This document shows positions 52,932 through 61,688 of a DNA stretch of 64,000 nucleotides, in pieces. Position 1 is the stretch's first letter; every line of letters begins with the position of its first letter. Location of the stretch: positions 1,922,001 to 1,986,000 of the forward strand of contig NZ_CP177144.1 of assembly GCF_050389775.1 (NCBI RefSeq). Direction: 5' to 3'. This DNA is from Marinibacterium sp050389775. Its GTDB lineage: Bacteria; Pseudomonadota; Alphaproteobacteria; Rhodobacterales; Rhodobacteraceae. A program made the translations under genes and the position numbers. The notes beneath the pieces were generated by a model. That model was not told where the DNA came from and ran no database searches. It saw nothing but the letters and a program-made list of their open reading frames with translations.

Positions 52932-54014
52932 TCACGCCACCTCGCTCTTTGCGAACCGGATGCGGTAATTGGTCAGCAGGTCGAAGGCCAGCAGGAAGAA
53001 CAGCAGCATGCCCTGGAAGACCTGGATCGCCGCCGCCGGCAGGCCCAGGTTCGACTGGGCGATCTCGCCGCCGATATAGGTCAGGGCCATCAGCCCGCCG
53101 GCCAGCAGGATGCCGACCGGGTGCAGCCGGCCCAGGAAGGCTACGATGATCGCCGTGAACCCGTAGCCCACGTTGAAATCGATGGTGACCTGCCCGGCCG
53201 GCCCGGCCACTTCGAACAGCCCGGCCAGCCCGGCCAGCGCCCCCGACATGCCCAGGCAGAACAGCACCAGCCGCGCCGGTTTCACCCCGGAGAACCGCGC
53301 CGCCCGGGGGGCCTCGCCGGTCAGGCGGATCTGGAAACCCAGCATGTGCCGGTTGAGCAGCACATAGGCAAAGATCACGGCGATGAAGGCAAAGACCACG
53401 CCCCAATGCATGCCCGACCCGGCGATCAGCTCGGCATTGTGGGCCGAGGGGTATTGCTGCAGGTTGCGGCTGCCCGGAAAGCCAAAGCCCTCGGGGTTCT
53501 TGAGAAAGGACAGCGAGGCCGCGGCGAGGAATTGCTCGGCCACGTAGACCAGCATCAGCGACACCAGGATCTCGTTGGTTCCGAACCGGACCTTGAGCAC
53601 GGCCGGGATCATCGCCCAGACCCAGCCGCCAAAGGCCCCGCCCAGCACCATCAGCGGAAAGACCAGCAGGCTTTCGGTGGGATAAAAGGCCAGCCCCACC
53701 GCCGCGCCGCAGATGGCGCCCATGATGTACTGGCCCTCGGCCCCGATGTTCCAGATGCCGGCGCGAAAGCCCAGCGACAGGCCGATGGCGATCAGCACCA
53801 GCGGCGCGCCCTTCACCAGCAATTGCGGCCGGTAGTAGAACGAGAACTCGCCAAAGAGCGGATCCCAGAAGATGGTGCGGATGGCCTCGGCCGGGTTCTT
53901 GCCCAGCAGGGCGAAGAGCAGCCCGCCAAAGACCATCGTGGCCAGCACCGCCACGACCGGCGTGGCCAGCGACCACAGGTCCGACGGCTGGGGACGTTTT
54001 TCCAGCTTGATCAT
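52932..54014 (-). CDS. ABC transporter permease of BMP-type nucleoside/purine importer (first)
   Basis: BPD_transp_2 family permease of 360 residues, YufP/NupP-like. It has an N-terminal cytoplasmic stretch (MIKLEKRPQPSDLWS), a first hydrophobic segment VVAVLATMVFGGLLFALLG, GLSLGFRAGIWNIGAEGQYIMGAICG, LTGEAPRAARFSGVKPARLVLFCLGMSGALAGLAGLFEV, and several further membrane segments. The start ATG at 54014 lies after a 255-base gap behind the ATPase gene, with a hairpin in between. Confidence 0.9.
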   Translation of the reverse strand: MIKLEKRPQPSDLWSLATPVVAVLATMVFGGLLFALLGKNPAEAIRTIFWDPLFGEFSFYYRPQLLVKGAPLVLIAIGLSLGFRAGIWNIGAEGQYIMGAICGAAVGLAFYPTESLLVFPLMVLGGAFGGWVWAMIPAVLKVRFGTNEILVSLMLVYVAEQFLAAASLSFLKNPEGFGFPGSRNLQQYPSAHNAELIAGSGMHWGVVFAFIAVIFAYVLLNRHMLGFQIRLTGEAPRAARFSGVKPARLVLFCLGMSGALAGLAGLFEVAGPAGQVTIDFNVGYGFTAIIVAFLGRLHPVGILLAGGLMALTYIGGEIAQSNLGLPAAAIQVFQGMLLFFLLAFDLLTNYRIRFAKSEVA

Positions 54015-54087
54015 GCGTCAGTCTTTCCGTGCTGCCCTGTCCAACCGCACCGCCCGGCGCAGCCGGTCAGCGGTGAGGTGGGGTTCA

Positions 54088-54108
54088 GGATCGTCCAGTG
54101 GACGATCC
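54088..54108 (-). promoter_or_regulatory. Hairpin between ATPase and permease genes
   Basis: GGATCGTCC (54088-54096) and GGACGATCC (54100-54108) are perfect arms around AGT within the 255-base gap, upstream of the first permease start. It could be an mRNA processing or attenuation element that sets ATPase against permease expression. The rest of the gap has no gene. Confidence 0.45.
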
Positions 54109-54269
54109 GCCCCCTCCGAACACCTCCCCCCGGAGGCCGCTTTGGCGATGTCATTGGCAACACGCGCGACATTGCCTCTTTTGAGCGCCCGAACCGACCC
54201 ACCGGACCGAAGCGACCTCCAGGTCGGCGGCTACCCGGCTGCGCCTCTGTTTCAATCGTCGCTCCGACC

Positions 54270-55784
54270 TCACACATGCGCCACCTCCATGCCATGCGCG
54301 CCGCCCATCATCAGACCGATCTCGTCGATCGTCAGGCCGGATGTCGGGCGCGGGGCGGTCAGCCGGCCTTCGTTCAGCGCGGCGAAATTGTCGGCGATCT
54401 CCATCAGCTCGTCGAGATCCTGGCTGATCACCACCAGCGCCGCGCCTCCGGCGGCCAGGTCCAGCAGGGCCTGGCGGATCGCCGCCGCCGCGGCGGCATC
54501 GACGCCCCAGGTCGGCTGGTTGACCACCAGCACCTCGGGCTTTTGCAGGACCTCGCGGCCGATGACGAATTTCTGCAGGTTGCCCCCCGACAGCGACCGG
54601 GCGGCATTGCCCGGGCCGGGGGTGCGCACGTCGAAGGCCTGGATGATGCGCTCGGCAAACTGGCGGGCCGCGCCCCATTTCAGGAAGCCCCGGGTCACCA
54701 GCCCTTCGCGCAGGGCGCCGGTCAGCATGGCATTCTCGGTCAGGCTCATGTCGGGCGCCGCCGCATGGCCCAGCCGTTCCTCGGGCGCGGTCAGCAGGCC
54801 CAGCTCGCGCCGCCGGGCCGGGCCCAGCGTGCCGACGGGCCGGTCATGCAGGCGGACCGCATCGCCCCGGGTGCGGATCTCGCCCGAGAGCACGGCCAGC
54901 AATTCGTCCTGGCCGTTGCCGGCCACCCCGCCGATGCCCAGGATCTCGCCTTTGCGCACCGACAGGCCCAGGTCCTTGAGCGACGTGCCAAAGGCCGACG
55001 GCGAGGCCGCCGACAGCCCGCGGATCTCAAGCGCCACGGCGCCCAGTTCGCGCCCGGCCCGCTGCGGGGTCTGCAGGGCGGTGCCGACCATCATCTCGGC
55101 CATCTCCCGGGCGGTGGTCTCGCGCGGGATGCAGGTGCCGACGTTGCGGCCCAGCCGCAGGATCGTGGCGTTGTCGCAAAGCGTGCGGATCTCTTCCAGC
55201 TTGTGCGAGATGTAGAGGATGGCCGTGCCTTCCGAGCTGAGCTTGCGCAGGGTCTGGAACAGGATGTCGACCTCCTGCGGGGTCAGCACGCTGGTCGGTT
55301 CGTCCATGATCAGCAGCTTGGGGTCCTGCAGCAGGCAGCGGATGATCTCGACCCTCTGGCGCTCGCCGGCCGACAGGTCGCCGACGATGCGCGCGGGATC
55401 GAGCGGCAGGCCATAGGTTTCGGAGACCTCGCGGATGCGTCGGGCCAGGTCGCGCAGGGGCGGCGGGTTTTCCATGCCCAGGGCGATGTTCTCGGCCACG
55501 TTCAGCGCGTCGAACAGCGAGAAATGCTGGAACACCATGGCAATGCCGTCGGCCCGCGCGGCGCGCGGTTCGGCCGGGGCATAGGGCGTGCCGCGCAGGA
55601 TCATCTCGCCGCTGTCGGGCTTGACCAGCCCGTAGATCATCTTGACCAGCGTGGATTTCCCCGCGCCGTTCTCGCCCAGCAGGGCATGGACCTCGCCGGG
55701 GGCGATGTCGAAGGACACGGTGTCGTTGGCCACGACGCCGGGATAGGCCTTGGTCAGGCCCCTGATGCTCAGGAGTGGGGTCAT
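54270..55784 (-). CDS. ABC transporter ATP-binding protein, dual-domain (BMP-type importer)
   Basis: A 504-residue ATPase with two ABC cassettes, as in nucleoside (NupO/YufO) and ribose importers. First half: Walker A GENGAGKST, signature LSAGERQRVEI, Walker B LLIMDEPTS, His in YISHKLEEI. Second half: degenerate Walker A GVAGNGQDELL, signature LSGGNLQKFVIGRE and EVLVVNQPTWGVD with Asn in place of the Walker B Asp-Glu pair, as usual in these importers. The start overlaps the xdhC stop (ATGA at 55781-55784), tying transport to xanthine dehydrogenase expression. Confidence 0.93.
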   Translation of the reverse strand: MTPLLSIRGLTKAYPGVVANDTVSFDIAPGEVHALLGENGAGKSTLVKMIYGLVKPDSGEMILRGTPYAPAEPRAARADGIAMVFQHFSLFDALNVAENIALGMENPPPLRDLARRIREVSETYGLPLDPARIVGDLSAGERQRVEIIRCLLQDPKLLIMDEPTSVLTPQEVDILFQTLRKLSSEGTAILYISHKLEEIRTLCDNATILRLGRNVGTCIPRETTAREMAEMMVGTALQTPQRAGRELGAVALEIRGLSAASPSAFGTSLKDLGLSVRKGEILGIGGVAGNGQDELLAVLSGEIRTRGDAVRLHDRPVGTLGPARRRELGLLTAPEERLGHAAAPDMSLTENAMLTGALREGLVTRGFLKWGAARQFAERIIQAFDVRTPGPGNAARSLSGGNLQKFVIGREVLQKPEVLVVNQPTWGVDAAAAAAIRQALLDLAAGGAALVVISQDLDELMEIADNFAALNEGRLTAPRPTSGLTIDEIGLMMGGAHGMEVAHV

Positions 55785-56917
55785 GCAATGGCCTCGCGAC
55801 GCGCCGCCTGCGAGGGCGCGAGGAGCCGCGCCGCCACGCCGATGGCGATGGCATGGGGGTGCTTGCCCAGGGCCGGGTCGCCGATCGGGCAGGTGATCCG
55901 GGCGATCTCGCCCGGGCCGTGGCCCAGCCCGGCCAGTCGGGAGCGGAACCGCGCCCATTTGGTCTGCGACCCGATCAGCCCGGCAAAGGCAAAGCCATGG
56001 GTCAGCAGGGCATGGCACAGGTCCAGGTCCAGCGCGTGGGAATAGGTCAGGATCAGGTGTTCGGCGGCCTGCGGCGCATGGGGTACCAGCGCGGCCGGGG
56101 TGGCGGCCGGCAGGACCGTCACGCGGTCGGGCACGGTGGCGGGGAACCGCCCGGGCCCGGTGTCGACCCAGGTGATGGCCAGGTCGGGCAGGGGAGCCAG
56201 CACGTCGACCAGCGCCCGGCCCACGTGGCCCGCGCCCCAGATCCACAGCGGCCGCACCGCCCGGGCCAGCGGCTCGACCATCCAGCCGTCGACCAGCCCG
56301 GCCGCCGGCCGTTCACCCCGGTCCCTGGCCCGGGCCAGGATGCGTTCGACGCTCAGCGGCACCGGGCCAGCCCCAAAGGTCGCCGCCGTGACCGTTCCCG
56401 AAGCTTCCGCCGACACCGAAGAAGCCGCCGCTCCCGAAGATACCGCTGCCGGGGTTTTTGCCGAAGTCGCCGCTGCCGCTGCTGCCGAATACGCCCCGGC
56501 CTGCGCCAAAGACGAACGCGCCGCAGCCTCTGCCGACGACATCCCAGCCGCCGCTCCTGGCGCCGAAGACGCCAACGCCCCCACCGGCCGGGCCAGCACA
56601 TCGGTCGTGCCGGCATCCAGCCGGGCCAGGTCGTCGCGGGTGAAGCCTTCGGTCAGCAGGGTCACCGCCCCGCCGCAGCACTGGCCCAGGTCGGGCCCCA
56701 GCGCCTGCCGGCTCAGCCCGCGCCGCCCGGCCCGGGCTGCCGCCGCGGCCTCGAATTCCAGCGTGCCGCCGCCGATCGTGCCGCTCTGGCCGCCGTCCCA
56801 GACCAGCATCGCCGCGCCGACCTCGCGCGGGGCCGAGCCCCGGACCTCGGCCACGACAACCCGGCTGACCGGCCCGTGGGCCAGGGCCGCGCGCAGCGCC
56901 TCGACATCAAATCCCAT
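55781..56917 (-). CDS. xdhC: Xanthine dehydrogenase accessory protein XdhC
   Basis: XdhC binds molybdenum cofactor, promotes its sulfuration and inserts it into XdhB. The 378 residues have an N-terminal domain with EVRGSAPREVGAAMLVWDGGQSGTIGGGTLE and a GQCCGG pair (Cys80-Cys81). The C-terminal Rossmann domain starts LWIWGAGHVGRALVDVLAPLP (about 224-244) and ends with LIGSQTKWARF and IGDPALGKHPHAIAIGVAA. Between them, residues about 115-182 form an Ala/Ser/Thr-rich low-complexity insert not expected in the family, coded by short GC-rich repeats. The start overlaps the end of xdhB by 11 bases. Confidence 0.92.
   Translation of the reverse strand: MGFDVEALRAALAHGPVSRVVVAEVRGSAPREVGAAMLVWDGGQSGTIGGGTLEFEAAAAARAGRRGLSRQALGPDLGQCCGGAVTLLTEGFTRDDLARLDAGTTDVLARPVGALASSAPGAAAGMSSAEAAARSSLAQAGAYSAAAAAATSAKTPAAVSSGAAASSVSAEASGTVTAATFGAGPVPLSVERILARARDRGERPAAGLVDGWMVEPLARAVRPLWIWGAGHVGRALVDVLAPLPDLAITWVDTGPGRFPATVPDRVTVLPAATPAALVPHAPQAAEHLILTYSHALDLDLCHALLTHGFAFAGLIGSQTKWARFRSRLAGLGHGPGEIARITCPIGDPALGKHPHAIAIGVAARLLAPSQAARREAIA
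56372..56575 (-). repeat. Low-complexity repeat insert inside xdhC
   Basis: Coding sequence of XdhC residues about 115-182. Units such as TTCGGCAGCAGCGGCAGCGG, TTCGGCAAAAACCCCGGCAG, TTCGGGAGCGGCGGC and TTCGGGAACGG follow each other at 15-27 base spacing. In the used frame they code Ala/Ser/Thr; one shifted frame would read Phe-Gly-Ser-Gly repeats. Confidence 0.65.
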
Positions 56918-59249
56918 CTTCCATCCCCCGGATCGCGCGCCAGACCTCCTCGGCCGTCGCCGGCGCGTTCAGCCCGGGATAGCCGCCCCGGCCGCAGGAT
57001 GCCACCGCATCGCTGAGCGCCAGCCAGGCCGAGATGCCCAGCATGAAGGGCGGCTCGCCCACGGCCTTGGACCGATAGATCGTCTCTTCCCGGTTCCGCC
57101 CGTCCCAGAGCGCCACGTTGAACACGTCGGGCCGGTCCGAACAGGCCGGGATCTTGTAGGTCGAGGGCGCATGGGTACGCAGCCGGCCCTTGTCGTCCCA
57201 GACCAGCTCTTCGGTGGTCAGCCAGCCGGCGCCCTGCACATAGGCCCCTTCGACCTGGCCGATATCCAGCGCCGGGTTCAGCGAGGCCCCGGCATCATGC
57301 AGCACGTCGGCCCGCAGGATGCGGTTCTCGCCGGTCAGCCGGTCGATGGCCACCTCGGTCACCGCCGCCCCATAGGCAAAGTAGAAAAACGGCCGGCCAT
57401 CGCCCCGGATGCGGTCCCAGTCGACCTTGGGCGTCTTGTAGAACCCCGTCGACGACAGGCTGACCCGCCCGGCATAGGCCTTGCCCGCGGCCTCGGCGAA
57501 ACTCATCCGCTCGGTGCCCACGGTGACGTGGCCGTCGGCAAAATGCACATCCGTCACGTCGGCCTGGTAGACCTGGGCCAGGTAGGCCGCCATGCGGTCG
57601 CGGATCGTGTCGCAGGCCGCCTTGACCGCCATGCCGTTCAGGTCGCTGCCCGACGAGGCCGCCGTGGCCGAGGTATTGGGCACCTTGGCCGTATCCGTCG
57701 CGGTGATCTTGACCGCGTCCATGCCCACGCCGAACCGGCTGGCCGCCACCTGGGCGACCTTCTGGAACAGGCCCTGGCCCATCTCGGTGCCACCGTGGTT
57801 GAGGTGGATCGAGCCGTCCTGGTAGACATGCACCAGCGCGCCGGCCTGGTTGAGATGGGTCAGCGTGAAGGAAATGCCGAACTTGACCGGCGAAAAGCCG
57901 ATGCCCTTCTTCACGATCGGGTTGGTCGCGTTCCAGGCCGCCACGGCCTCCTTGCGCGCGGCATAATCCGACGAGGCCAGCAGCGCCTCGGTCATCTCGT
58001 GCAGCTCGAAATCCTCGACCAGCTGGCCATAGGGCGTGCGGGCCCTGGCCGATGCCGGTTCCGTTCCCGTGCCCCCCGCGCCGGGGGCATTGCTGGCCAC
58101 CTCGCCGGCGGCGGGGTAGTAATTGCGCCGGCGCAGCTCGACCGGGTCGAGGCCCAGGTCGCGGGCCACGTGGTCCATGATCCGTTCCATGCCGATCATG
58201 CCCTGCGGCCCGCCAAAGCCGCGAAAGGCCGTGGCGCTCTGCATGTTGGTCTTCAGCCGGTGCGAGGTGATGCGCACCTCGGGGATCCAATAGGCATTGT
58301 CGGCATGCAGCATCGCCCGGTCGGCCACCGGCAGCGACAGGTCCATGCCCCAGCCGCAGCGGGTGTAATGGGTGACATCCACGGCCAGCAGCCGGCCGTC
58401 CTCGTCGAAACCGGCCCGGTAGTCGATGCGGAAATCATGGCGCTTGCCGGTGATCACCATGTCGTCGTCGCGATCATAGCGCATCGACGCCGCCCGGCCG
58501 GTGGCCCGGGCGACCACCGCGCAGGCGATGGCCAGCGCGTTGCCCTGGCTTTCCTTGCCCCCGAACCCGCCGCCCATGCGCCGGGTTTCCACCCGCACGG
58601 CATGCATCGGCACGCCCAGGGCCTCGGCCACCTTGTGCTGGATCTCGGTCGGATGCTGGGTCGACGATCCGACGATCATGTCGCCGCCTTCCTGGGGCAG
58701 GGCCATGGCCGCCTGGCTTTCCAGGTAGAAATGTTCCTGGCCGCCGATCTCGAACCGCCCTTCGACCCTGCGCGGCGCGCCGGCCAGGGCCGTGTCGACA
58801 TCGCCCCGGCCATAGACCCGGGGGCCTTCCTCGAACCGGCTGTCGGCGGCCAGGGCGTCTTCGATCGTCAGGATCGGCGTGTCCTCGACATACTCGACCC
58901 GGGCCAGCCGCACCGCCTTGCGCGCGGCCAGGTGGCTGGTCGCGGCCACCAGGAACAGCGGCTGGCCGACGTAATGCACGCTGCCGTCGCTGAGCAGCGG
59001 CTCGTCATGGGCCGAAGGCGAGACATCATTGGCAAAGGGCAGGTCGTCGGCCGTCATCACGCAGGCCACGCCCGGCGCGGCGCGCACGGCATCGAGATCC
59101 ATCGCCGCGATCCGCCCGCGGGCGATCTCGGACAGGCCGAAGGCCAGTTGCAGCGCGCCGGCGGGCAGGGGGATGTCGTCGACATAGCGCGCCTGGCCGG
59201 TCACGTGCAGGCGGGCGGCGTCGTGGGGCAGGGGCTTGGCCACGCTCAT
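56907..59249 (-). CDS. xdhB: Xanthine dehydrogenase molybdopterin-binding subunit XdhB
   Basis: Large subunit (780 residues) of xanthine dehydrogenase, which oxidises hypoxanthine and xanthine to urate. Cofactor and substrate motifs include GQEHFYLESQAAM, ETRRMGGGFGGKESQ, TAFRGFGGPQGMIGMERIMD, GTEMGQGLFQKVAQVAA, and VGEPPFMLGISAW. The last contains Glu732, matching the catalytic Glu730 of the Rhodobacter capsulatus enzyme. An insert-like GTGTEPASARARTP stretch occurs near 400. The start overlaps xdhA by four bases. Confidence 0.96.
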   Translation of the reverse strand: MSVAKPLPHDAARLHVTGQARYVDDIPLPAGALQLAFGLSEIARGRIAAMDLDAVRAAPGVACVMTADDLPFANDVSPSAHDEPLLSDGSVHYVGQPLFLVAATSHLAARKAVRLARVEYVEDTPILTIEDALAADSRFEEGPRVYGRGDVDTALAGAPRRVEGRFEIGGQEHFYLESQAAMALPQEGGDMIVGSSTQHPTEIQHKVAEALGVPMHAVRVETRRMGGGFGGKESQGNALAIACAVVARATGRAASMRYDRDDDMVITGKRHDFRIDYRAGFDEDGRLLAVDVTHYTRCGWGMDLSLPVADRAMLHADNAYWIPEVRITSHRLKTNMQSATAFRGFGGPQGMIGMERIMDHVARDLGLDPVELRRRNYYPAAGEVASNAPGAGGTGTEPASARARTPYGQLVEDFELHEMTEALLASSDYAARKEAVAAWNATNPIVKKGIGFSPVKFGISFTLTHLNQAGALVHVYQDGSIHLNHGGTEMGQGLFQKVAQVAASRFGVGMDAVKITATDTAKVPNTSATAASSGSDLNGMAVKAACDTIRDRMAAYLAQVYQADVTDVHFADGHVTVGTERMSFAEAAGKAYAGRVSLSSTGFYKTPKVDWDRIRGDGRPFFYFAYGAAVTEVAIDRLTGENRILRADVLHDAGASLNPALDIGQVEGAYVQGAGWLTTEELVWDDKGRLRTHAPSTYKIPACSDRPDVFNVALWDGRNREETIYRSKAVGEPPFMLGISAWLALSDAVASCGRGGYPGLNAPATAEEVWRAIRGMEDGI

Positions 59250-60607
59250 GCCCGCACCTCCAGGACCGACGTGGCCAGCCCGGCATCCTCGGCCCAGTAG
59301 CGTTCCAGCATCGCCCCGGCCGCATCCAGCCGATAGGCCGCCGAGGCGCGCATGTCGTCCATCGGGCTGAAATCGCGGGCCAGCGCCTCGCGCGCGGCGG
59401 CAATGGTCTCGCCGGTCCAGGGCCGGTCGCGCAGGGCGGCCTCGGTGTGGCCGGCCCGCCGGGGCACCCCGGCCAGTCCGCCGAAGGCAATGCGCGCGCC
59501 GGTCACCTGGCCCTTGTCGGTGGTGATGCTGAACGCCCCGCAGACGGCCGAGATGTCCTGGTCGAACCGTTTCGACAGCTTGTAGACCCGCAGCCGGTCG
59601 GCCTGGCGCGGAAAGCTCACGGCCTCGACGAATTCGCCGGGCTCGCGGTCCTGGCGGCCGTAGTCGAGGAAGAAGTCCTCGATCGGCAGGGACCGCCGGT
59701 CATCGCCCTTGCGCAGCCACAGGGTCGCGCCCAGGGCGATCAGGGCCGGCGGGTTGTCCCCGATGGGCGAGCCATTGGCGATGTTGCCGCCCAGCGTCGC
59801 CGCGCCGCGCACCTGCACCGAACCATACCGCCGGATCATCTCGGCATAGGACGGGTGCAGCGGGGCCATGGCCGCGCGCCAGCGTTCCATGTCGACCATG
59901 GCCCCGGCGCGCACCTCGGTCTCGGTGATGTCGATCGTCTTGAGATCCTCGCAGCGGCCCAGGAAGATCACCGGGGCGATGTCGCGCAGCCCCTTGGTCA
60001 CCCACAGCCCGACGTCGGTCGCCCCGGCCACCAGCGTGGCCTGGGGTTCGGCGTGATAGATCCGGGCCAGCTCGTCGGCGCTGGCCGGGGCGTATTCCGA
60101 CGTGCCCTCGGCCGGGGGCGGGGTGTCGCGCATCCAGTCGGGCACCGGTCGGTCGGCCGCCGCCTTGGCCGCCCGCACGATGGGCGCATAGCCCGTGCAG
60201 CGGCACAGGTTGCCCGCCAGCCGGTCGTCGAAATCGCGCTGGCCGTTGAGATGGGCGCAGGCCATCGAAGCCAGGAAGCCCGGCGTGCAAAAGCCGCACT
60301 GGCTGCCGTGATGGGTGATCATCTCGTCCTGGACCGGGTGCAATTCGCCATCCGGCCCGGCCAGCCCCTCGACCGTGCGCACGGCCTTGCCGTCAAGTTG
60401 GGGCAGCAACAGGATGCAGGCGTTCAGCGCCTTCGCCCCCGCCGCATCGGTCACGATGACCGAACAGGCCCCGCAATCGCCTTCGTTGCAGCCTTCCTTG
60501 GTGCCGGTCAGCCGCCGCTCCTCGCGGAGCCAGTCAAGAAGTGTCCCGGTGGCCGGAACATTGTCGAGCGTGACCGTTTCGCCGTTCAGACGGAACGTGA
60601 TCTTCAT
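59246..60607 (-). CDS. xdhA: Xanthine dehydrogenase small subunit XdhA
   Basis: Small subunit (453 residues) carrying two [2Fe-2S] clusters and FAD. The N-terminal cluster is bound by CNEGDCGACSV and a later Cys in LNACILLL. The second cluster is bound by CGFCTPGF and LCRCTGY. The FAD-binding domain has ATLVAGATDVGLWVTKG and RGAATLGGNIANGSPIGDNPPALIALGA. The start ATG at 60607 gives MKITFRLNGETVTLDNVPATGTLLDWLR. First gene of a seven-gene unit with xdhB, xdhC and the importer. Confidence 0.96.
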   Translation of the reverse strand: MKITFRLNGETVTLDNVPATGTLLDWLREERRLTGTKEGCNEGDCGACSVIVTDAAGAKALNACILLLPQLDGKAVRTVEGLAGPDGELHPVQDEMITHHGSQCGFCTPGFLASMACAHLNGQRDFDDRLAGNLCRCTGYAPIVRAAKAAADRPVPDWMRDTPPPAEGTSEYAPASADELARIYHAEPQATLVAGATDVGLWVTKGLRDIAPVIFLGRCEDLKTIDITETEVRAGAMVDMERWRAAMAPLHPSYAEMIRRYGSVQVRGAATLGGNIANGSPIGDNPPALIALGATLWLRKGDDRRSLPIEDFFLDYGRQDREPGEFVEAVSFPRQADRLRVYKLSKRFDQDISAVCGAFSITTDKGQVTGARIAFGGLAGVPRRAGHTEAALRDRPWTGETIAAAREALARDFSPMDDMRASAAYRLDAAGAMLERYWAEDAGLATSVLEVRA

Positions 60608-60909
60608 GGGCGTCTGCCTGCCACTGTCTGTTTGTCCCGGGGCCTGTCGCGCGCCCCCGCCCGATGCGGCGGAAAGCAGGGGCGCAGCCCGTCATCCTGC
60701 ACAGAAAAGCGGCAACGCCGGCCCTAGGCAAGAGGCTGGCGCGACAAGTTGTGTCTTTGGGTGGCAATCGCCTATTCCGATAGCGTTGCGAGGTGTGGGT
60801 GGCTGGCCACCACATCGCCAGTCCGGGCCGGCCGCATTTGAATCCGGGCCGGCCCTATTTGAAGGAGTGGCCCGCGGCCATCCCGCACCGGGTCACGGAC
60901 CGCAGCGCC
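60608..60909. other. Region upstream of xdhA
   Basis: Should hold the promoter of the xdh-importer unit. A pair of near-identical GAATCCGGGCCGGCC and GTCCGGGCCGGCC copies at about 60820-60855 is the decayed end of the neighbouring array. CTTGTCGCG and CTAGGGC could be promoter elements but the match is poor. No gene is visible. Confidence 0.4.
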
Positions 60910-61146
60910 TGCCGGTTCCGCCCAAACCGCCCCTTGGGTAGCCCCGACGGCCGGCTCCGCCCGGGCCATTGATCGGGCCACCCCGTCGACTTGCGATGCC
61001 CGCGCCACCCATTGGGCGACCCCGGCGGCCGTTTCCACCCGCGCCGCCCATTGGGCCATCCAGGCGACCAGACCCGCCCACATCAGGTATCGGGCCGCCC
61101 CGGTGCCCGGTTCGACCCTGGGCGCTTAATCGGCCATCTCGGCGGT
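60910..61146 (-). repeat. 39-nt tandem array beginning inside the SRPBCC gene 3' end
   Basis: Reading the minus strand from the gene end, unit 1 (61146-61105, 42 bases) contains the last six codons and the TAA stop of the SRPBCC gene. Units 2-6 are each exactly 39 bases: 61104-61066, 61065-61027, 61026-60988, 60987-60949 and 60948-60910. Shared features are GGGGTSGCCC, a CAATGGG-like core and GGCGCGGG, as in units 3 and 4 (GCCCAATGGGCGGCGCGGGT and GCCCAATGGGTGGCGCGGGC). As 39 is divisible by three, the frame after the TAA stays open for about 118 codons with a 13-residue period. Confidence 0.85.
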
Positions 61147-61602
61147 CAGCAGCCGGGTGAGATTGTCCAGCGCCCCGGTCCAACCCTCGGCATAGCCCGC
61201 CAGCGTTTCCGGCCCGGTCAGGCTGACGATCTGCAAGGTCACCTTCAGGTGGCTGCCCATGTCGTCGGGGCGGATTTCCTGCGTGACCAGCGACAGTGAC
61301 AGCATGTCCCCGCCAACGGTCAGCGTTTCGGTCAGCACCAGCCGGCCGGGCCCGTCGACCACGTGGAAATCGGCCGTCGCGGTGAATTCCGGGTTGTCCT
61401 TCGGCCCGCAGCGCGCCACCTCGCGGCCGCCCGGGCGGATGTCGCAGGCATCGATCTCGATCACCACGTCATCCGACGGCGCGTTCCAGACCCTGCGGGC
61501 CGCCGCATCGGTCATCACCGCGAACAGCCGCTCGGGGCTGGCCGCAAAGCGGCGTTCCAACACGAGCGTCTCGAAATCGCAGGGGGGTGTCTCGTCATTC
61601 AT
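61126..61602 (-). CDS. SRPBCC (AHSA1-like) domain protein
   Basis: A 158-residue START/Bet v1-like protein of the activator-of-Hsp90 homology group, which binds small hydrophobic ligands. Typical features are LERRFAASPERLFAVMTDAAARRVWNAP, VVDGPGRLVLTETLT and the end LAGYAEGWTGALDNLTRLLTAEM. It lies 86 bases downstream of an ArsR-type repressor gene, the standard pairing for this family, so it is likely controlled by that repressor. ATG 61602 gives MNDETPPCDFETLVLERRF. Confidence 0.88.
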   Translation of the reverse strand: MNDETPPCDFETLVLERRFAASPERLFAVMTDAAARRVWNAPSDDVVIEIDACDIRPGGREVARCGPKDNPEFTATADFHVVDGPGRLVLTETLTVGGDMLSLSLVTQEIRPDDMGSHLKVTLQIVSLTGPETLAGYAEGWTGALDNLTRLLTAEMAD

Positions 61603-61688
61603 CGGGCTTTCCTTTCACTGATCCTGTCACTGTCTTCTTTTGCATGCGGGGCCGGGCGCCGCCGTCTGTCATCTCCCGTCATCATCCG

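Noticed and set aside
54170..54300. Possible short duplicate of the ABC ATPase gene end in the following gap
   Set aside because: GGAGGT plus a few codons resemble the gene terminus once, but similarity is too short to separate from chance.
52485..59300. Two very long plus-strand open frames (about 1186 and 1066 codons) across the purine operon
   Set aside because: Both are antisense to the ABC ATPase, xdhC and xdhB, whose motifs are unmistakable; the translations are His/Gln/Gly-rich shadow sequence.
60910..61146. Possible CRISPR array
   Set aside because: Units are contiguous and diverged, with no identical repeats separated by unique spacers, and no cas genes are present. The same holds for the other arrays.
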